This document shows, one piece after another, positions 9,816 through 18,354 of a stretch of 64,000 bases of DNA; the stretch's first letter is position 1, and each line of letters opens with the position of its first letter. Location: contig RXIV01000010.1 in the NCBI GenBank assembly GCA_003989085.1, positions 1-64,000 on the forward strand, read 5' to 3'. The position numbers were made by a program, and so were the translations under genes. Source of the DNA: Candidatus Competibacteraceae bacterium (GTDB lineage: Bacteria; Pseudomonadota; Gammaproteobacteria; Competibacterales; Competibacteraceae). The notes beneath the pieces were generated by a model that made no database searches, was not told where the DNA came from, and saw nothing but the letters and a program-made list of their open reading frames with translations.

Positions 9816-11078
9816 ATGCCGTCGCCGGCGCACTCGCCAACTCCACCCCAAACCCTGCCGCTGGCGCTGCTACTGCGGATTTTCCTGCCCTTCGCCGCCG
9901 GTTATTTTCTGTCCTACGCTTATCGCACCATCAACGCGGTGCTAGCGCCGCATTTAGCCGCCGACTTAAATCTGGACGCCACAGCGCTAGGCTTGTTGAC
10001 GGGCGTCTATCTGCTCGCCTTCGGCGCGTTCCAGTTACCGCTGGGGGTGCTGCTCGACCGCTACAGCCCGCCTAAAGTCGAAGCGATCTTGTTGCTGCTG
10101 GCCGCCGCCGGCGCCGGCCTGTTCGCCATCGGCGACGGACTAGGCGATTTGACAGTGGGTCGGGCGCTAATCGGCTTAGGTGTGTCGGCCTGTCTGATGG
10201 CGAGTCTGAAAACCTTTGTGCTGTGGCTTCCACCACTGCGGTTGCCGGCTGTCAATGGCTGGGTGCTGGCCGCTGGTGGTCTAGGGGCATTGGCCGCAAC
10301 TGCGCCAGTGGCAGCGGCGTTGCAATGGACCTCATGGCGAGGAGTATTTGCCGGACTGGCCGGACTGACTGCGGCGGCGGCAATCGCCATTTTTCTGATC
10401 GTGCCCGAACATCCGGCGACCCGCCATCGCAGCGACTGGCCGGCGCAATGGCGCGGGGTGGCGGCGATTTTCAGCAACCGGCTATTCTGGCGGCTGGCTC
10501 CACTCGGCGCTCTGGCGCTGGGCGCTCATCTGGCGATTCAGGGCTTATGGGCAGGACTGTGGTTAAAGGATGTGGCGGGCTATAACCAGACTCTGATCGC
10601 TCATTATCTGTTCTGGGCCGCCGCCGGAATGATCGCCGGATTTCTGTCCTTGGGTACGTTGACCTACCGCCTGAACCGGCTGGAAGTACCGCCGATGGCG
10701 GTGGCCGTGGTCAGCATGGTGATTTTCATCGGAATTCAAGCAGCGCTGGCCGCCGGTTACACCGGGACGCCACTGCTGCTGTGGATCGCTTTCGGGTTCT
10801 TTGGAACCGCAAGCACCCTGAGCTACGCGATCCTGTCACAGGCCTTTCCACCGGGGCTGGCGGGTCGGGTGAATACCGCGTTCAATCTGCTGGTGTTCAT
10901 CGCGGCGTTCGTCATGCAGTGGGGTTTGGGCGCGGTGATCGGACTATGGCCCCGGACGGCAGCGGGTGGTTATGCGCCGGTGGGTTACAGCGCCGGGCTT
11001 GGACTGGCCGTGGCGTTGCAAATCACCGCGCTGGTCTGGTTCTGGTGCGCCGGGGCAGGTTCCAGACAGCCCGATTAA
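9816..11078 (+). CDS. MFS transporter of unknown substrate
   Basis: 420 residues from ATG 9816, with GGGAG seven bases upstream; an open extension back to 9588 overlaps darP and is discounted. About 12 transmembrane helices are visible. LRIFLPFAAGYFLSYAYRTINAVLAP in helix 1 and FGAFQLPLGVLLDRYSPPKVE in helix 2 to loop 2 are typical of MFS proteins related to the hexuronate and nitrate branches, with motif A reduced to GVLLDRYSPP. The substrate cannot be inferred. It diverges from darP (83 bases between starts) and converges with mpl 23 bases away. Confidence 0.82.
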   Translation: MPSPAHSPTPPQTLPLALLLRIFLPFAAGYFLSYAYRTINAVLAPHLAADLNLDATALGLLTGVYLLAFGAFQLPLGVLLDRYSPPKVEAILLLLAAAGAGLFAIGDGLGDLTVGRALIGLGVSACLMASLKTFVLWLPPLRLPAVNGWVLAAGGLGALAATAPVAAALQWTSWRGVFAGLAGLTAAAAIAIFLIVPEHPATRHRSDWPAQWRGVAAIFSNRLFWRLAPLGALALGAHLAIQGLWAGLWLKDVAGYNQTLIAHYLFWAAAGMIAGFLSLGTLTYRLNRLEVPPMAVAVVSMVIFIGIQAALAAGYTGTPLLLWIAFGFFGTASTLSYAILSQAFPPGLAGRVNTAFNLLVFIAAFVMQWGLGAVIGLWPRTAAGGYAPVGYSAGLGLAVALQITALVWFWCAGAGSRQPD

Positions 11079-11101
11079 ACCAAGAGGCAATCGAAGCGCT
11101 G

Positions 11102-12463
11102 CTAGGAACGAGTCGCCCGCAGCGCCTGCAACAACCGCTCATGAATTCCGCCAAAACCGCCATTGCTCATGATGAGCACCTGGGTTCCCGGTTGCAGCCG
11201 GGTTTGAATGGCGGCCAGCGTCGCTTCCAGCGAATGGCAAACCTGCCCGCGTGCGCCGAGCGTCGCCGCCACGGCATCAAGCGACCAACCCAGATCCGGC
11301 GCCTGGTACAGAACTACCGCATCCGCCACCGCCAGCGCCGGGGCTAGACTGTCCTTGAACACGCCCAGTTTCATGGTGTTGGAGCGTGGCTCCAGCACTG
11401 CAATAATCGGTTGCGAACCCACCCGCGCCCGCAAGCCAGCCAGCGTCGTGGCAATCGCCGTCGGGTGATGGGCAAAATCATCGTAAACCGTGATCCCATC
11501 CACCGAACCCCGCAACTCCAGTCGCCGCTTCACTCCCTGAAAATCCCGCAGCGCCGCAAGAGCAGCCGCAACCGGCACCCCAATATGGCGGGCGGCGGCG
11601 ACGGCTGCGAGGGCGTTATGGACGTTATGCCGCCCCAATTGTGTCCATTCCGCCCGGCCTTGTACTTCACCCCGATCCACGACCGTAAAGCTACTGCCAT
11701 CCGGCGCAATATCCCGCGCCTCCCAGTCACCACTGCCGAACCGCTCCACCGGCGTCCAGCAGCCCATCGCCAGCACCTCGTCCAAATTCGCATCCTGGCC
11801 GTTGGCGATAATCCGGCCATTGCCCGGCACGGTGCGCAGCAGATGGTGGAACTGGCGCTGAATCGCCGCCAGATCGGGAAAAATATCGGCGTGATCAAAT
11901 TCCAGATTATTCAGGATCAGGGTGTGTGGCCGGTAATGGACAAACTTGGAACGCTTGTCGAAAAACGCCGTGTCGTACTCATCGGCTTCTACCACAAAGC
12001 ATGGCGCTGTCCCCAGTCGCGCCGAGACCCCAAAATTGGCCGGAATGCCGCCGATCAGAAAACCCGGTTCCAAACCGGCAGACTCCAGAATCCAGGCCAG
12101 CAGGCTGCTGGTGGTGGTTTTGCCGTGGGTGCCGGCCACCGCCAACACCTGCCGATCACGCAGCACATGCTCCGCCAGCCAGGCTGGCCCGGAAACATAG
12201 GGCCGGCGGGAGTTCAACAACGCCTCGACAATAGGCCGGCCTCGGCTCATCACATTGCCGACCACCACCATATCCGGTTGGAACTCGGCGAGCTGCTCCG
12301 GGGCGTAGCCTTCGCGCAGCGCGATGCCGGCCTCAGCCAGTTGGGTGCTCATCGGCGGATAAACGCCGGCGTCGCAGCCGGAAACACGATGCCCGGCCGC
12401 TCGCGCCAGCAGCGCCACTCCGGCCATGAACGTCCCGCAAACGCCAAGGATGTGGATGTGCAT
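11102..12463 (-). CDS. mpl: UDP-N-acetylmuramate:L-Ala-gamma-D-Glu-meso-DAP ligase
   Basis: 453 residues. Mpl reattaches the recovered murein tripeptide to UDP-MurNAc and so recycles peptidoglycan. The N-terminus MHIHILGVCGTFMAGVALLA is diagnostic of Mpl rather than MurC, the ATP-binding loop is [15 protein letters not shown], and VYDDFAHHPTAIATTL and EPRSNTMKLGVF are conserved Mpl stretches. The ATG at 12463 is used because AGGGAGA lies eight bases upstream; a TTG immediately before it is possible. Located just before the dcw cluster but on the opposite strand. Confidence 0.96.
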   Translation of the reverse strand: MHIHILGVCGTFMAGVALLARAAGHRVSGCDAGVYPPMSTQLAEAGIALREGYAPEQLAEFQPDMVVVGNVMSRGRPIVEALLNSRRPYVSGPAWLAEHVLRDRQVLAVAGTHGKTTTSSLLAWILESAGLEPGFLIGGIPANFGVSARLGTAPCFVVEADEYDTAFFDKRSKFVHYRPHTLILNNLEFDHADIFPDLAAIQRQFHHLLRTVPGNGRIIANGQDANLDEVLAMGCWTPVERFGSGDWEARDIAPDGSSFTVVDRGEVQGRAEWTQLGRHNVHNALAAVAAARHIGVPVAAALAALRDFQGVKRRLELRGSVDGITVYDDFAHHPTAIATTLAGLRARVGSQPIIAVLEPRSNTMKLGVFKDSLAPALAVADAVVLYQAPDLGWSLDAVAATLGARGQVCHSLEATLAAIQTRLQPGTQVLIMSNGGFGGIHERLLQALRATRS

Positions 12464-12519
12464 CAATAAAATCTCCCTGCCGGCTTGAACCCGAAATGGG
12501 GTGACTCAGCGCCAGACAA

Positions 12520-13032
12520 TCAAGGACCGGACGAACCAACCCAGCCAGTGAGCTGCCAGGACAGGAAGGTATAGCTCAAGGCATACAAGGCGCCCACCCA
12601 CATTGGAACATTAAGCGCATGGCGCAGGATATGCGCCATTACTGCAATGCTCCACACCATCAACGCCAGCAACAACAGCGCTGGCAACTCCACATTCCCA
12701 CCCGGCGATTGCCCGCCGATCCAGAACAATAATGGCAAGGCCAATACGCTGATCAAAGCGCCCACCCCGGTCAGGGCGCTCAGGGTTTGCTCAAAGCGCC
12801 GGGGATGCCGATACAGCCGCAGCGCCAGATAGAGCAGGCCACTCAGCAACGCCAGATCCACCAGAGTTTGCAGCAGGGCGACCAGCGCAGAGGTCCCGAT
12901 CAGCAACGCCAGCAGACTGGTCAACCCATAAGCCGCCAAACACATTTTCAGGAGCGCCAGCGACGCCGGCGTATCCTGTGGCCCCTTGCGGAACAGGCAG
13001 ATATCCAAAAACAGATTGAACAGAACACGCAT
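12520..13032 (-). CDS. Small integral membrane protein of unknown function
   Basis: 170 residues from ATG 13032. The N-terminal MRVLFNLFLDICLFRKGPQD followed by TPASLALLK is an amphipathic segment; four or so transmembrane helices follow (roughly 33-53, 54-76, 88-112 and 118-150). I do not recognise a characterised family. A TTG at 13089 would add 19 residues, but no ribosome site supports either start strongly. It lies 56 bases upstream of mpl on the same strand, so the two may be co-transcribed, and it diverges from mraZ across a 397-base AT-rich spacer. Confidence 0.65.
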   Translation of the reverse strand: MRVLFNLFLDICLFRKGPQDTPASLALLKMCLAAYGLTSLLALLIGTSALVALLQTLVDLALLSGLLYLALRLYRHPRRFEQTLSALTGVGALISVLALPLLFWIGGQSPGGNVELPALLLLALMVWSIAVMAHILRHALNVPMWVGALYALSYTFLSWQLTGWVGSSGP

Positions 13033-13184
13033 GGTTTTAATAGCGGATGGCAGGAAAGTCAGGGCGGGAATCAGGGGGCGGTCCGACAATGCAGCAGCAT
13101 CGGTCAGCGCCGGGGCAAGTTACCTGCTTGCCATGCTTTTAACAAGGCGGAGTCCATTACGAACTAGCCCACTCCGTTAAGATC

Positions 13185-13215
13185 ATTTGTGCATTGTTAC
13201 ATCATTTGCACAAAT
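13185..13215. promoter_or_regulatory. 9-bp inverted repeat upstream of dcw, possible operator
   Basis: ATTTGTGCA at 13185-13193 and TGCACAAAT at 13207-13215 are perfect inverted copies with a 13-base centre; half-site centres are 22 bases apart, about two helical turns. No T-tract follows, so a terminator is unlikely. It could bind a dimeric regulator of either flanking gene. Confidence 0.45.
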
Positions 13216-13335
13216 CCCGCTCATCCGGTCGACTAACTGTGTTCATCTCAGTACCCATTTACCGCCAGTAATTTCCTTTAAAACATAACACTATGTATTT
13301 AAATAGCATTTTAAAAAAACCCCCCTTGACTTTTC

Positions 13336-13365
13336 TTGACAGTCCCCGGTTTGCCTACCTATAGT
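13336..13365 (+). promoter_or_regulatory. Sigma70-type promoter of mraZ and the dcw cluster
   Basis: TTGACA at 13336-13341 and TATAGT at 13360-13365 are separated by 18 bases. A second TTGACT lies at 13326-13331. The predicted start near 13372 falls among the MraZ boxes, so MraZ binding would block initiation, as known in E. coli. Confidence 0.8.
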
Positions 13366-13368
13366 GCG

Positions 13369-13393
13369 TGGAGAAAAGTGGGGAGAAGTGGGA
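13369..13393 (+). promoter_or_regulatory. Three MraZ-binding boxes
   Basis: TGGAG (13369-13373), TGGGG (13379-13383) and TGGGA (13389-13393) are each separated by exactly 5 bases. MraZ in E. coli binds TGGGN repeats with 5-base spacers; the first box here has one mismatch. The array overlaps the predicted transcription start, fitting autorepression. Confidence 0.85.
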
Positions 13394-13429
13394 CGCAAAA
13401 GCGCCCTGGCGCACTAAAGGCCTAAGGCA

Positions 13430-13885
13430 TTGTTTCGGGGCATCAATCCACTATCGCTGGATAGCAAGGGCCGATTATCGATACCGGCGCGGTATCGCCA
13501 GCCATTGCAGGACGCCGCTGGGGGGCAGGTCATTTTGACGGTCGACCGCGACCGTTGTTTGTTGTTGTATCCGCTGCCGATCTGGGAAGAGGTTGAGCGC
13601 CAGTTGATCCGTTTGTCCAGCACTAATCCCCGCGCCCGCACCCTGAAACGGCTGTTGCTGGGCCATGCTGAGGAATGCCGTGTGGATGCTGGCGGGCGGA
13701 TCCTGCTCCCAGCCCCCTTACGGGAGTTTGCCAGTCTGGATAAGCGAGTGGTGTTGGTGGGGCAAGGCAATAAATTTGAAATCTGGAATGAACCGGCCTG
13801 GCGCGATTGGCGGGATGCCGCGCTGTCCTGCGCCGGAAACGAAAAAGGCGATCCACTGCCTGATCTGGACTCACTGGCGTTCTGA
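13430..13885 (+). CDS. mraZ: Transcriptional regulator MraZ
   Basis: 151 residues, full family length. MraZ is a ring-forming AbrB-fold DNA-binding protein that represses the dcw cluster and itself. Two SpoVT/AbrB-like halves are visible: MFRGINPLSLDSKGRLSIPA at the start and AEECRVDAGGRILLPAPLRE in the middle, both with the conserved D-x-K/G-R-x-x-x-P core. The start is TTG at 13430, given by the invariant MFRG beginning and a weak AAGG upstream. It is the first gene of the cluster, two bases ahead of rsmH, with its own operator at 13369-13393. Confidence 0.96.
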   Translation: MFRGINPLSLDSKGRLSIPARYRQPLQDAAGGQVILTVDRDRCLLLYPLPIWEEVERQLIRLSSTNPRARTLKRLLLGHAEECRVDAGGRILLPAPLREFASLDKRVVLVGQGNKFEIWNEPAWRDWRDAALSCAGNEKGDPLPDLDSLAF

Positions 13886-13887
13886 GC

Positions 13888-14817
13888 ATGACCGACACGC
13901 ATTTACCGGTATTGCCGACGGAAACGCTGGCGGCGTTGAACCTCCGTCCGAACGGCGTCTATGTGGATGGCACCTTTGGCCGGGGTGGTCATACAGCGGC
14001 GATTCTGGAAGGACTGGGGCCACACGGCCGGTTGCTGGCGCTGGATCGGGACCCGGACGCGGCCCGCTGGGCGGCGCAACAGTTCGGCGATGATCCTCGG
14101 TTTACCTTCATCCAGACCCCGTTCCGCCGGCTGGCGACGGTGCTGGAAGAGCAGGGCTGCCTGGGCCAGGTGAACGGCATCCTGCTGGATTTGGGGGTGT
14201 CCTCGCCCCAGTTGGACGATGCTGAACGCGGCTTCAGCTTCCGGCGGCATGGGCCACTGGATATGCGGATGGATCCGCTGGCCGGGGTGAGCGCCGCTGA
14301 CTGGCTCAACCGGATCGGTGAAGCGGAACTGGATCAGGTGCTGGTGGAGTACGGCGAAGAACGGTTTCATCGACGCGTGGCCCGCGCCATCGTCTCTGCC
14401 CGGCAGCAAACGTTGCTGACCACCACGACGCAGCTGGCGACCCTGGTCGCTGCCGTCGTCCCGACACGAGAACCCGGTCGCCATCCTGCCACCCGCACTT
14501 TTCAGGCGATCCGGATCGCAGTCAATGACGAGTTGGGCGAGTTACAAGCGGCATTGCCGCAAGCGGTGTCGGCGCTGGCGGCGAGCGGGCGATTGGCGGT
14601 GATCAGTTTTCATTCGCTGGAGGATCGGATGGTCAAGCAGTTCCTGCGGGAACAAGCCAAGGGGCGGGAACTTCCGCTGGGTTTGCCGGTAATGGGCAAA
14701 CCAGAAGGTCAGACGCTGCGATTGATCGGGCGTGCGATTCGGCCCGGCGCGGCGGAAGCAGCGGCCAATCCCCGCGCTCACAGCGCCACTCTGCGGATCG
14801 CGGAGCGGTTGGCATGA
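13888..14817 (+). CDS. rsmH: 16S rRNA m4C1402 methyltransferase RsmH
   Basis: 309 residues. RsmH methylates N4 of C1402 in the 16S rRNA decoding centre using S-adenosylmethionine. The start MTDTHLPVLPTETLAALNLR, the SAM-binding region YVDGTFGRGGHTAAILE, GILLDLGVSSPQLDDAERGF and the late ISFHSLEDRMVKQFLRE are all family signatures. It starts two bases after mraZ and its stop overlaps the ftsL start (ATGA), so the genes are translationally coupled. Confidence 0.97.
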   Translation: MTDTHLPVLPTETLAALNLRPNGVYVDGTFGRGGHTAAILEGLGPHGRLLALDRDPDAARWAAQQFGDDPRFTFIQTPFRRLATVLEEQGCLGQVNGILLDLGVSSPQLDDAERGFSFRRHGPLDMRMDPLAGVSAADWLNRIGEAELDQVLVEYGEERFHRRVARAIVSARQQTLLTTTTQLATLVAAVVPTREPGRHPATRTFQAIRIAVNDELGELQAALPQAVSALAASGRLAVISFHSLEDRMVKQFLREQAKGRELPLGLPVMGKPEGQTLRLIGRAIRPGAAEAAANPRAHSATLRIAERLA

Positions 14818-15083
14818 AACACCACACCCTGCTGATCGCGCTGTTGACTGTGCTTGCGCTCGGTTCCGGGATCGGGCTGGTTTATACCCAGCACCGCAAC
14901 CGCCAGTTATTCATGCAGTGGCAAAAAGTCCAGGCGGAGCGCGATCAAATTGCGAGCGACTGGGAATTATTGCGATTGGAGCAAAGCACCTTGGTAACGA
15001 ACATTGCTATTCAGGACACGGCGCGGACCCGGTTGAATATGCTCAATCCGGATCCGGGCGCCGTGCTGTACATCACCCCATGA
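14814..15083 (+). CDS. ftsL: Cell division protein FtsL
   Basis: 89 residues: a very short cytoplasmic tail, one transmembrane helix (about 5-24) and a periplasmic coiled coil (about 28-66), which is the bitopic architecture of FtsL. FtsL forms the FtsQLB complex that activates septal synthesis by FtsWI. Sequence conservation is low in this family; assignment relies on size, topology, the terminal RTRLNMLNPDPG (family-like RLxM) and position between rsmH and ftsI, with ATGA overlaps on both sides. Confidence 0.92.
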   Translation: MKHHTLLIALLTVLALGSGIGLVYTQHRNRQLFMQWQKVQAERDQIASDWELLRLEQSTLVTNIAIQDTARTRLNMLNPDPGAVLYITP

Positions 15084-16846
15084 CCGTGCCACGACTACAT
15101 CCCCGCGCCGTCCGGGCGGCGTCCCGTCCGCCAGCAAAATGGCGAACCCTGACCCGCGCCGGATTAACTCTGATCGTGCTGGGCATCGCCGCCAGCGGGA
15201 TAGTGGTGCGCGCTGGCTATCTGCAACTGGTGCATAAGGACTTCCTGCAAGACCAGGGCGATGAGCGCTTCCTGCGGGTCGTCGAGACCCCCGCCCACCG
15301 GGGGATGATCCTGGATCGGAACGGCGAACCACTGGCGGTCAGTTCTCCGGTGGATTCAATCTGGGCGCAGCCAATGGAACTGCTGCAACAACGCGAACGC
15401 TGGCCGGCGCTGGCTGCCCGGCTCGGGATGAGCGTGACGGAACTGGAACAGAAGCTTGCGGGGAAAGAAACCCGTCAGTTCGTTTATCTGCGCCGCCATC
15501 TGCCGCCCAGCGCGGCTGAACCCATCCTGCACCTGCGGATTCCCGGGGTGTACTCCCTGCGTGAATACCGCCGCTATTACCCGGACGCCGAAGCCACCTC
15601 GCATCTGCTCGGATTCACCGATATTGACGATGTCGGGCAGGAAGGGTTGGAAAAAACCTTCGATGCCCAGTTGCGGGCTATTCCGGGGCAAAAACAGGTC
15701 ATCAAGGATCGGCTGGGTCGGGTCGTCCAGGAAGTCGGCATTCTGCGAGCGCCGCAACCAGGCCAGACCCTGACGCTAAGCATTGACCGGCGTTTGCAGT
15801 ATCTAGCTTACCGCGCTCTGAAAGCGGCGGTGCTGGAGAACAAGGCCGACGCCGGATCGGCGGTTATGGTCGATGTCCGCACCGGCGAAATTCTGGCGAT
15901 GGTCGATCAACCGGCGGGCAATCCCAACAACCGTAACGAGTTACAGGGTGATTTACTCCGCAACCGAGCGGTGACCGATGTTTACGAGCCGGGATCGACC
16001 GTAAAGCCGTTCACCATCAGCCTAGCGCTGGAAAGCGGCAAGTGGACTCCGACGACTCCGGTGGATGCGCGAGGACCGCTCAGGGTCGGGCGTTACTGGG
16101 TGCGCGATACCCACAACTACGGGATCATCGACGTGACCCGGGTGATCAGCAAATCCAGCAATATCGGCGTCACTAAGATCGCGTTTTCCATGCCAATGGA
16201 GCGGCTGTGGAAACTATACAAGGACATAGGCTTTGGCGTGTTGACTGGGCTGGGCTTGTCCGGTGAACAACCCGGAGTGCTGCATCATTTCAGCCGCTGG
16301 GGCGGCGAAATCGGCCACGCCAATCATTCTTTCGGCTATGGACTGTCAGTCACCATGCTGCAACTGGCCCAGGCCTACACAGTGCTGGCGGCGGACGGGA
16401 TAAGGCGACCATTGACCTTGCGTAAGCGCGAGCAACCGCTGGACCCCAGCGAGGAACGACGCATTCTGTCGGCGTCGGCAGTGCGACAGGTGCGCTCCAT
16501 GCTGGAGTTGGCGGTCAGCAAGGAAGGCACCGGATCCAAAGCCGACGTCCCTGGCTATCGGATCGCAGGCAAGACCGGCACCGTCCATAAAATAGTCAAT
16601 GGACGCTATTCTCGTAACCGTTACTTCTCGCTGTTCGCCGGCATAGCGCCGGCCAGCGATCCCCGGCTGGTGATGGTGATCATCATTGATGAGCCAAAGA
16701 GTGGAGCGTATTACGGTGGGACGGTGGCGGCTCCGGTGTTTGGCCACACTATGGGTGAGGCGCTGCGGATTCTGAACATCACCCCCGACGATCTGCCGAG
16801 CATGAAGATCGCTGGCGGGCCATCGGCAGCGGGAACCCGGCCATGA
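15080..16846 (+). CDS. ftsI: Peptidoglycan D,D-transpeptidase FtsI (PBP3)
   Basis: 588 residues from ATG 15080, which overlaps the ftsL stop. Septum-specific class B penicillin-binding protein that crosslinks new peptidoglycan with FtsW. One N-terminal transmembrane helix (about 27-46) is followed by the pedestal domain and a transpeptidase domain with STVK (306-309, acyl-enzyme serine), SSN (359-361) and KTG (498-500). The start in the ftsL reading overlap is preferred to an open extension that runs back into rsmH. The stop overlaps murE by four bases. Confidence 0.97.
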   Translation: MTVPRLHPRAVRAASRPPAKWRTLTRAGLTLIVLGIAASGIVVRAGYLQLVHKDFLQDQGDERFLRVVETPAHRGMILDRNGEPLAVSSPVDSIWAQPMELLQQRERWPALAARLGMSVTELEQKLAGKETRQFVYLRRHLPPSAAEPILHLRIPGVYSLREYRRYYPDAEATSHLLGFTDIDDVGQEGLEKTFDAQLRAIPGQKQVIKDRLGRVVQEVGILRAPQPGQTLTLSIDRRLQYLAYRALKAAVLENKADAGSAVMVDVRTGEILAMVDQPAGNPNNRNELQGDLLRNRAVTDVYEPGSTVKPFTISLALESGKWTPTTPVDARGPLRVGRYWVRDTHNYGIIDVTRVISKSSNIGVTKIAFSMPMERLWKLYKDIGFGVLTGLGLSGEQPGVLHHFSRWGGEIGHANHSFGYGLSVTMLQLAQAYTVLAADGIRRPLTLRKREQPLDPSEERRILSASAVRQVRSMLELAVSKEGTGSKADVPGYRIAGKTGTVHKIVNGRYSRNRYFSLFAGIAPASDPRLVMVIIIDEPKSGAYYGGTVAAPVFGHTMGEALRILNITPDDLPSMKIAGGPSAAGTRP

Positions 16847-18354
16847 GCAACGCCTTCTGCACCTTGGGATCACTGTTGGACGGGTTTACCCAGAGTCCAG
16901 AACGGTGGACGGCGCAACCCGTGCGAGGTTTGTCCTCGGACAGCCGGGCAGTGCAGCCAGGCGACCTGTTCTGCGCGGTGCGGGGCGGGCAGCGGCATGG
17001 TCTGGACTTTCTGGACGTCGTACGGGCGAGCGGCGCAGCAGCAGCGATCTGGGAGCCGCCTTATCACGGTTCTCTGCCGATAGATACGGGGAAATGGCCG
17101 CTGCTGGCCGTCCCCGACCTGGGCCAGAAGCTGGGCCGGATTGCCAGCCGCTTTTATGGCGAACCTTCGCAGCACATACAGGTAGTCGGCATCACCGGCA
17201 CCGACGGCAAAACGTCCTGCGCCCACTTCATCGCCCAAGCCCTGAGCGATCCCGAAACCGGGCCCTGCGGGCTGCTCGGCACCCTTGGCAGCGGCGTCTA
17301 TGGCGCGGTCGCAGCGGGGCTGCACACCACACCCGACCCGATCCACGTTCAGCGCTGGCTGGCCGGGCTGGCGGCCACCGGGCGGCGCTACGCAGCGATG
17401 GAGGTTTCCTCGCACGCCCTGGATCAGGGCCGGGTCAACGGGGTGCGCTTCGCAGTGGCGGCGCTGACCCAGTTAAGCCGCGATCATCTGGACTATCACG
17501 GCACGGTGGAGGCTTACGCCACCGCCAAGCGCCGATTGTTTACCGACCATACCCCGCGCTGGGCGGTACTGAATCTGGACGATCCATTTGGCCGTACTTT
17601 GGCCGACGATCCTGCCCTCCAGGCCCGGATCATCGGCTATGGACTGGGCGAACGCCCGGCCCGACTGAAACACTTCGTCTGGGGCGAAAGTCTGCGCCTG
17701 AGCCCAACGGGGCTGGAAATGACCGTGGCTTCAAGCTGGGGTGCAGGTGAGCTGCGGGCCGGACTACTGGGCCGCTTCAACGCCCACAACCTGCTGGCGG
17801 CGCTGGCGACCTTGCTGGCGCTGGAGTTGCCGTTTGACGAAGCGCTGGCGCGGCTGGCGCATACCGCACCGGTGGCCGGGCGAATGGAACGGCTCGGCGG
17901 TGGGCCGGGACAACCGCTGGTGGTGATTGATTATGCCCACACCCCCCATGCGCTGGAACAAGCCCTGACCGCGCTGCGGGAACATCGCGCCGGGCGGTTG
18001 ATCTGCGTATTTGGCTGCGGCGGTGACCGTGATCCCGGCAAGCGCCCGCTGATGGGGGCAGTAGTCGAGCGGCTGGCCGACCAGGTCATCGTGACCGACG
18101 ACAACCCGCGCAGCGAAAACCCGGAACAAATCGTCAGCGCTATCGTGGCCGGGATGCAGCGCCCGGATGCAGCCACCGTGATCCACGACCGGCGTCAGGC
18201 CATTAGGCAGGCGCTGGCCGCAGCCAAGGCTGGCGAAACGGTGCTGATTGCCGGCAAGGGCCATGAGAATGATCAGATCATTGGAGCGGAGCGACTGCCG
18301 TTCAGCGACCGGGCAGTCGCCTCCCAATTTTTGTTTCCAGAGGATTCCATCTGA
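16843..18354 (+). CDS. murE: UDP-MurNAc-L-Ala-D-Glu:meso-DAP ligase
   Basis: 503 residues. Adds the third residue of the stem peptide in the cytoplasm. The ATP loop is GITGTDGKTSCAHFIAQ, the Mur central domain shows HTTPDPIHVQRWL and MEVSSHALDQGRV, and the substrate-specificity motif is DNPR (in VTDDNPRSENP), which marks meso-diaminopimelate rather than lysine. The GTDGKT loop has Asp where many MurE have Asn or Thr; this is seen in some gammaproteobacteria. Start overlaps ftsI; murF begins at the next base after the stop. Confidence 0.97.
   Translation: MSNAFCTLGSLLDGFTQSPERWTAQPVRGLSSDSRAVQPGDLFCAVRGGQRHGLDFLDVVRASGAAAAIWEPPYHGSLPIDTGKWPLLAVPDLGQKLGRIASRFYGEPSQHIQVVGITGTDGKTSCAHFIAQALSDPETGPCGLLGTLGSGVYGAVAAGLHTTPDPIHVQRWLAGLAATGRRYAAMEVSSHALDQGRVNGVRFAVAALTQLSRDHLDYHGTVEAYATAKRRLFTDHTPRWAVLNLDDPFGRTLADDPALQARIIGYGLGERPARLKHFVWGESLRLSPTGLEMTVASSWGAGELRAGLLGRFNAHNLLAALATLLALELPFDEALARLAHTAPVAGRMERLGGGPGQPLVVIDYAHTPHALEQALTALREHRAGRLICVFGCGGDRDPGKRPLMGAVVERLADQVIVTDDNPRSENPEQIVSAIVAGMQRPDAATVIHDRRQAIRQALAAAKAGETVLIAGKGHENDQIIGAERLPFSDRAVASQFLFPEDSI

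Larger units (their letters stand above)
13033..13429. other. Intergenic control region upstream of the dcw cluster
   Basis: 397 bases without a credible gene, noticeably more AT-rich than the flanks. It holds a 9-bp inverted repeat at 13185-13215, an A/T-rich block around 13270-13320, the mraZ promoter at 13336-13365 and the MraZ boxes at 13369-13393. Any promoter for the small membrane protein on the minus strand must also lie here, but I could not identify it. Confidence 0.7.
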
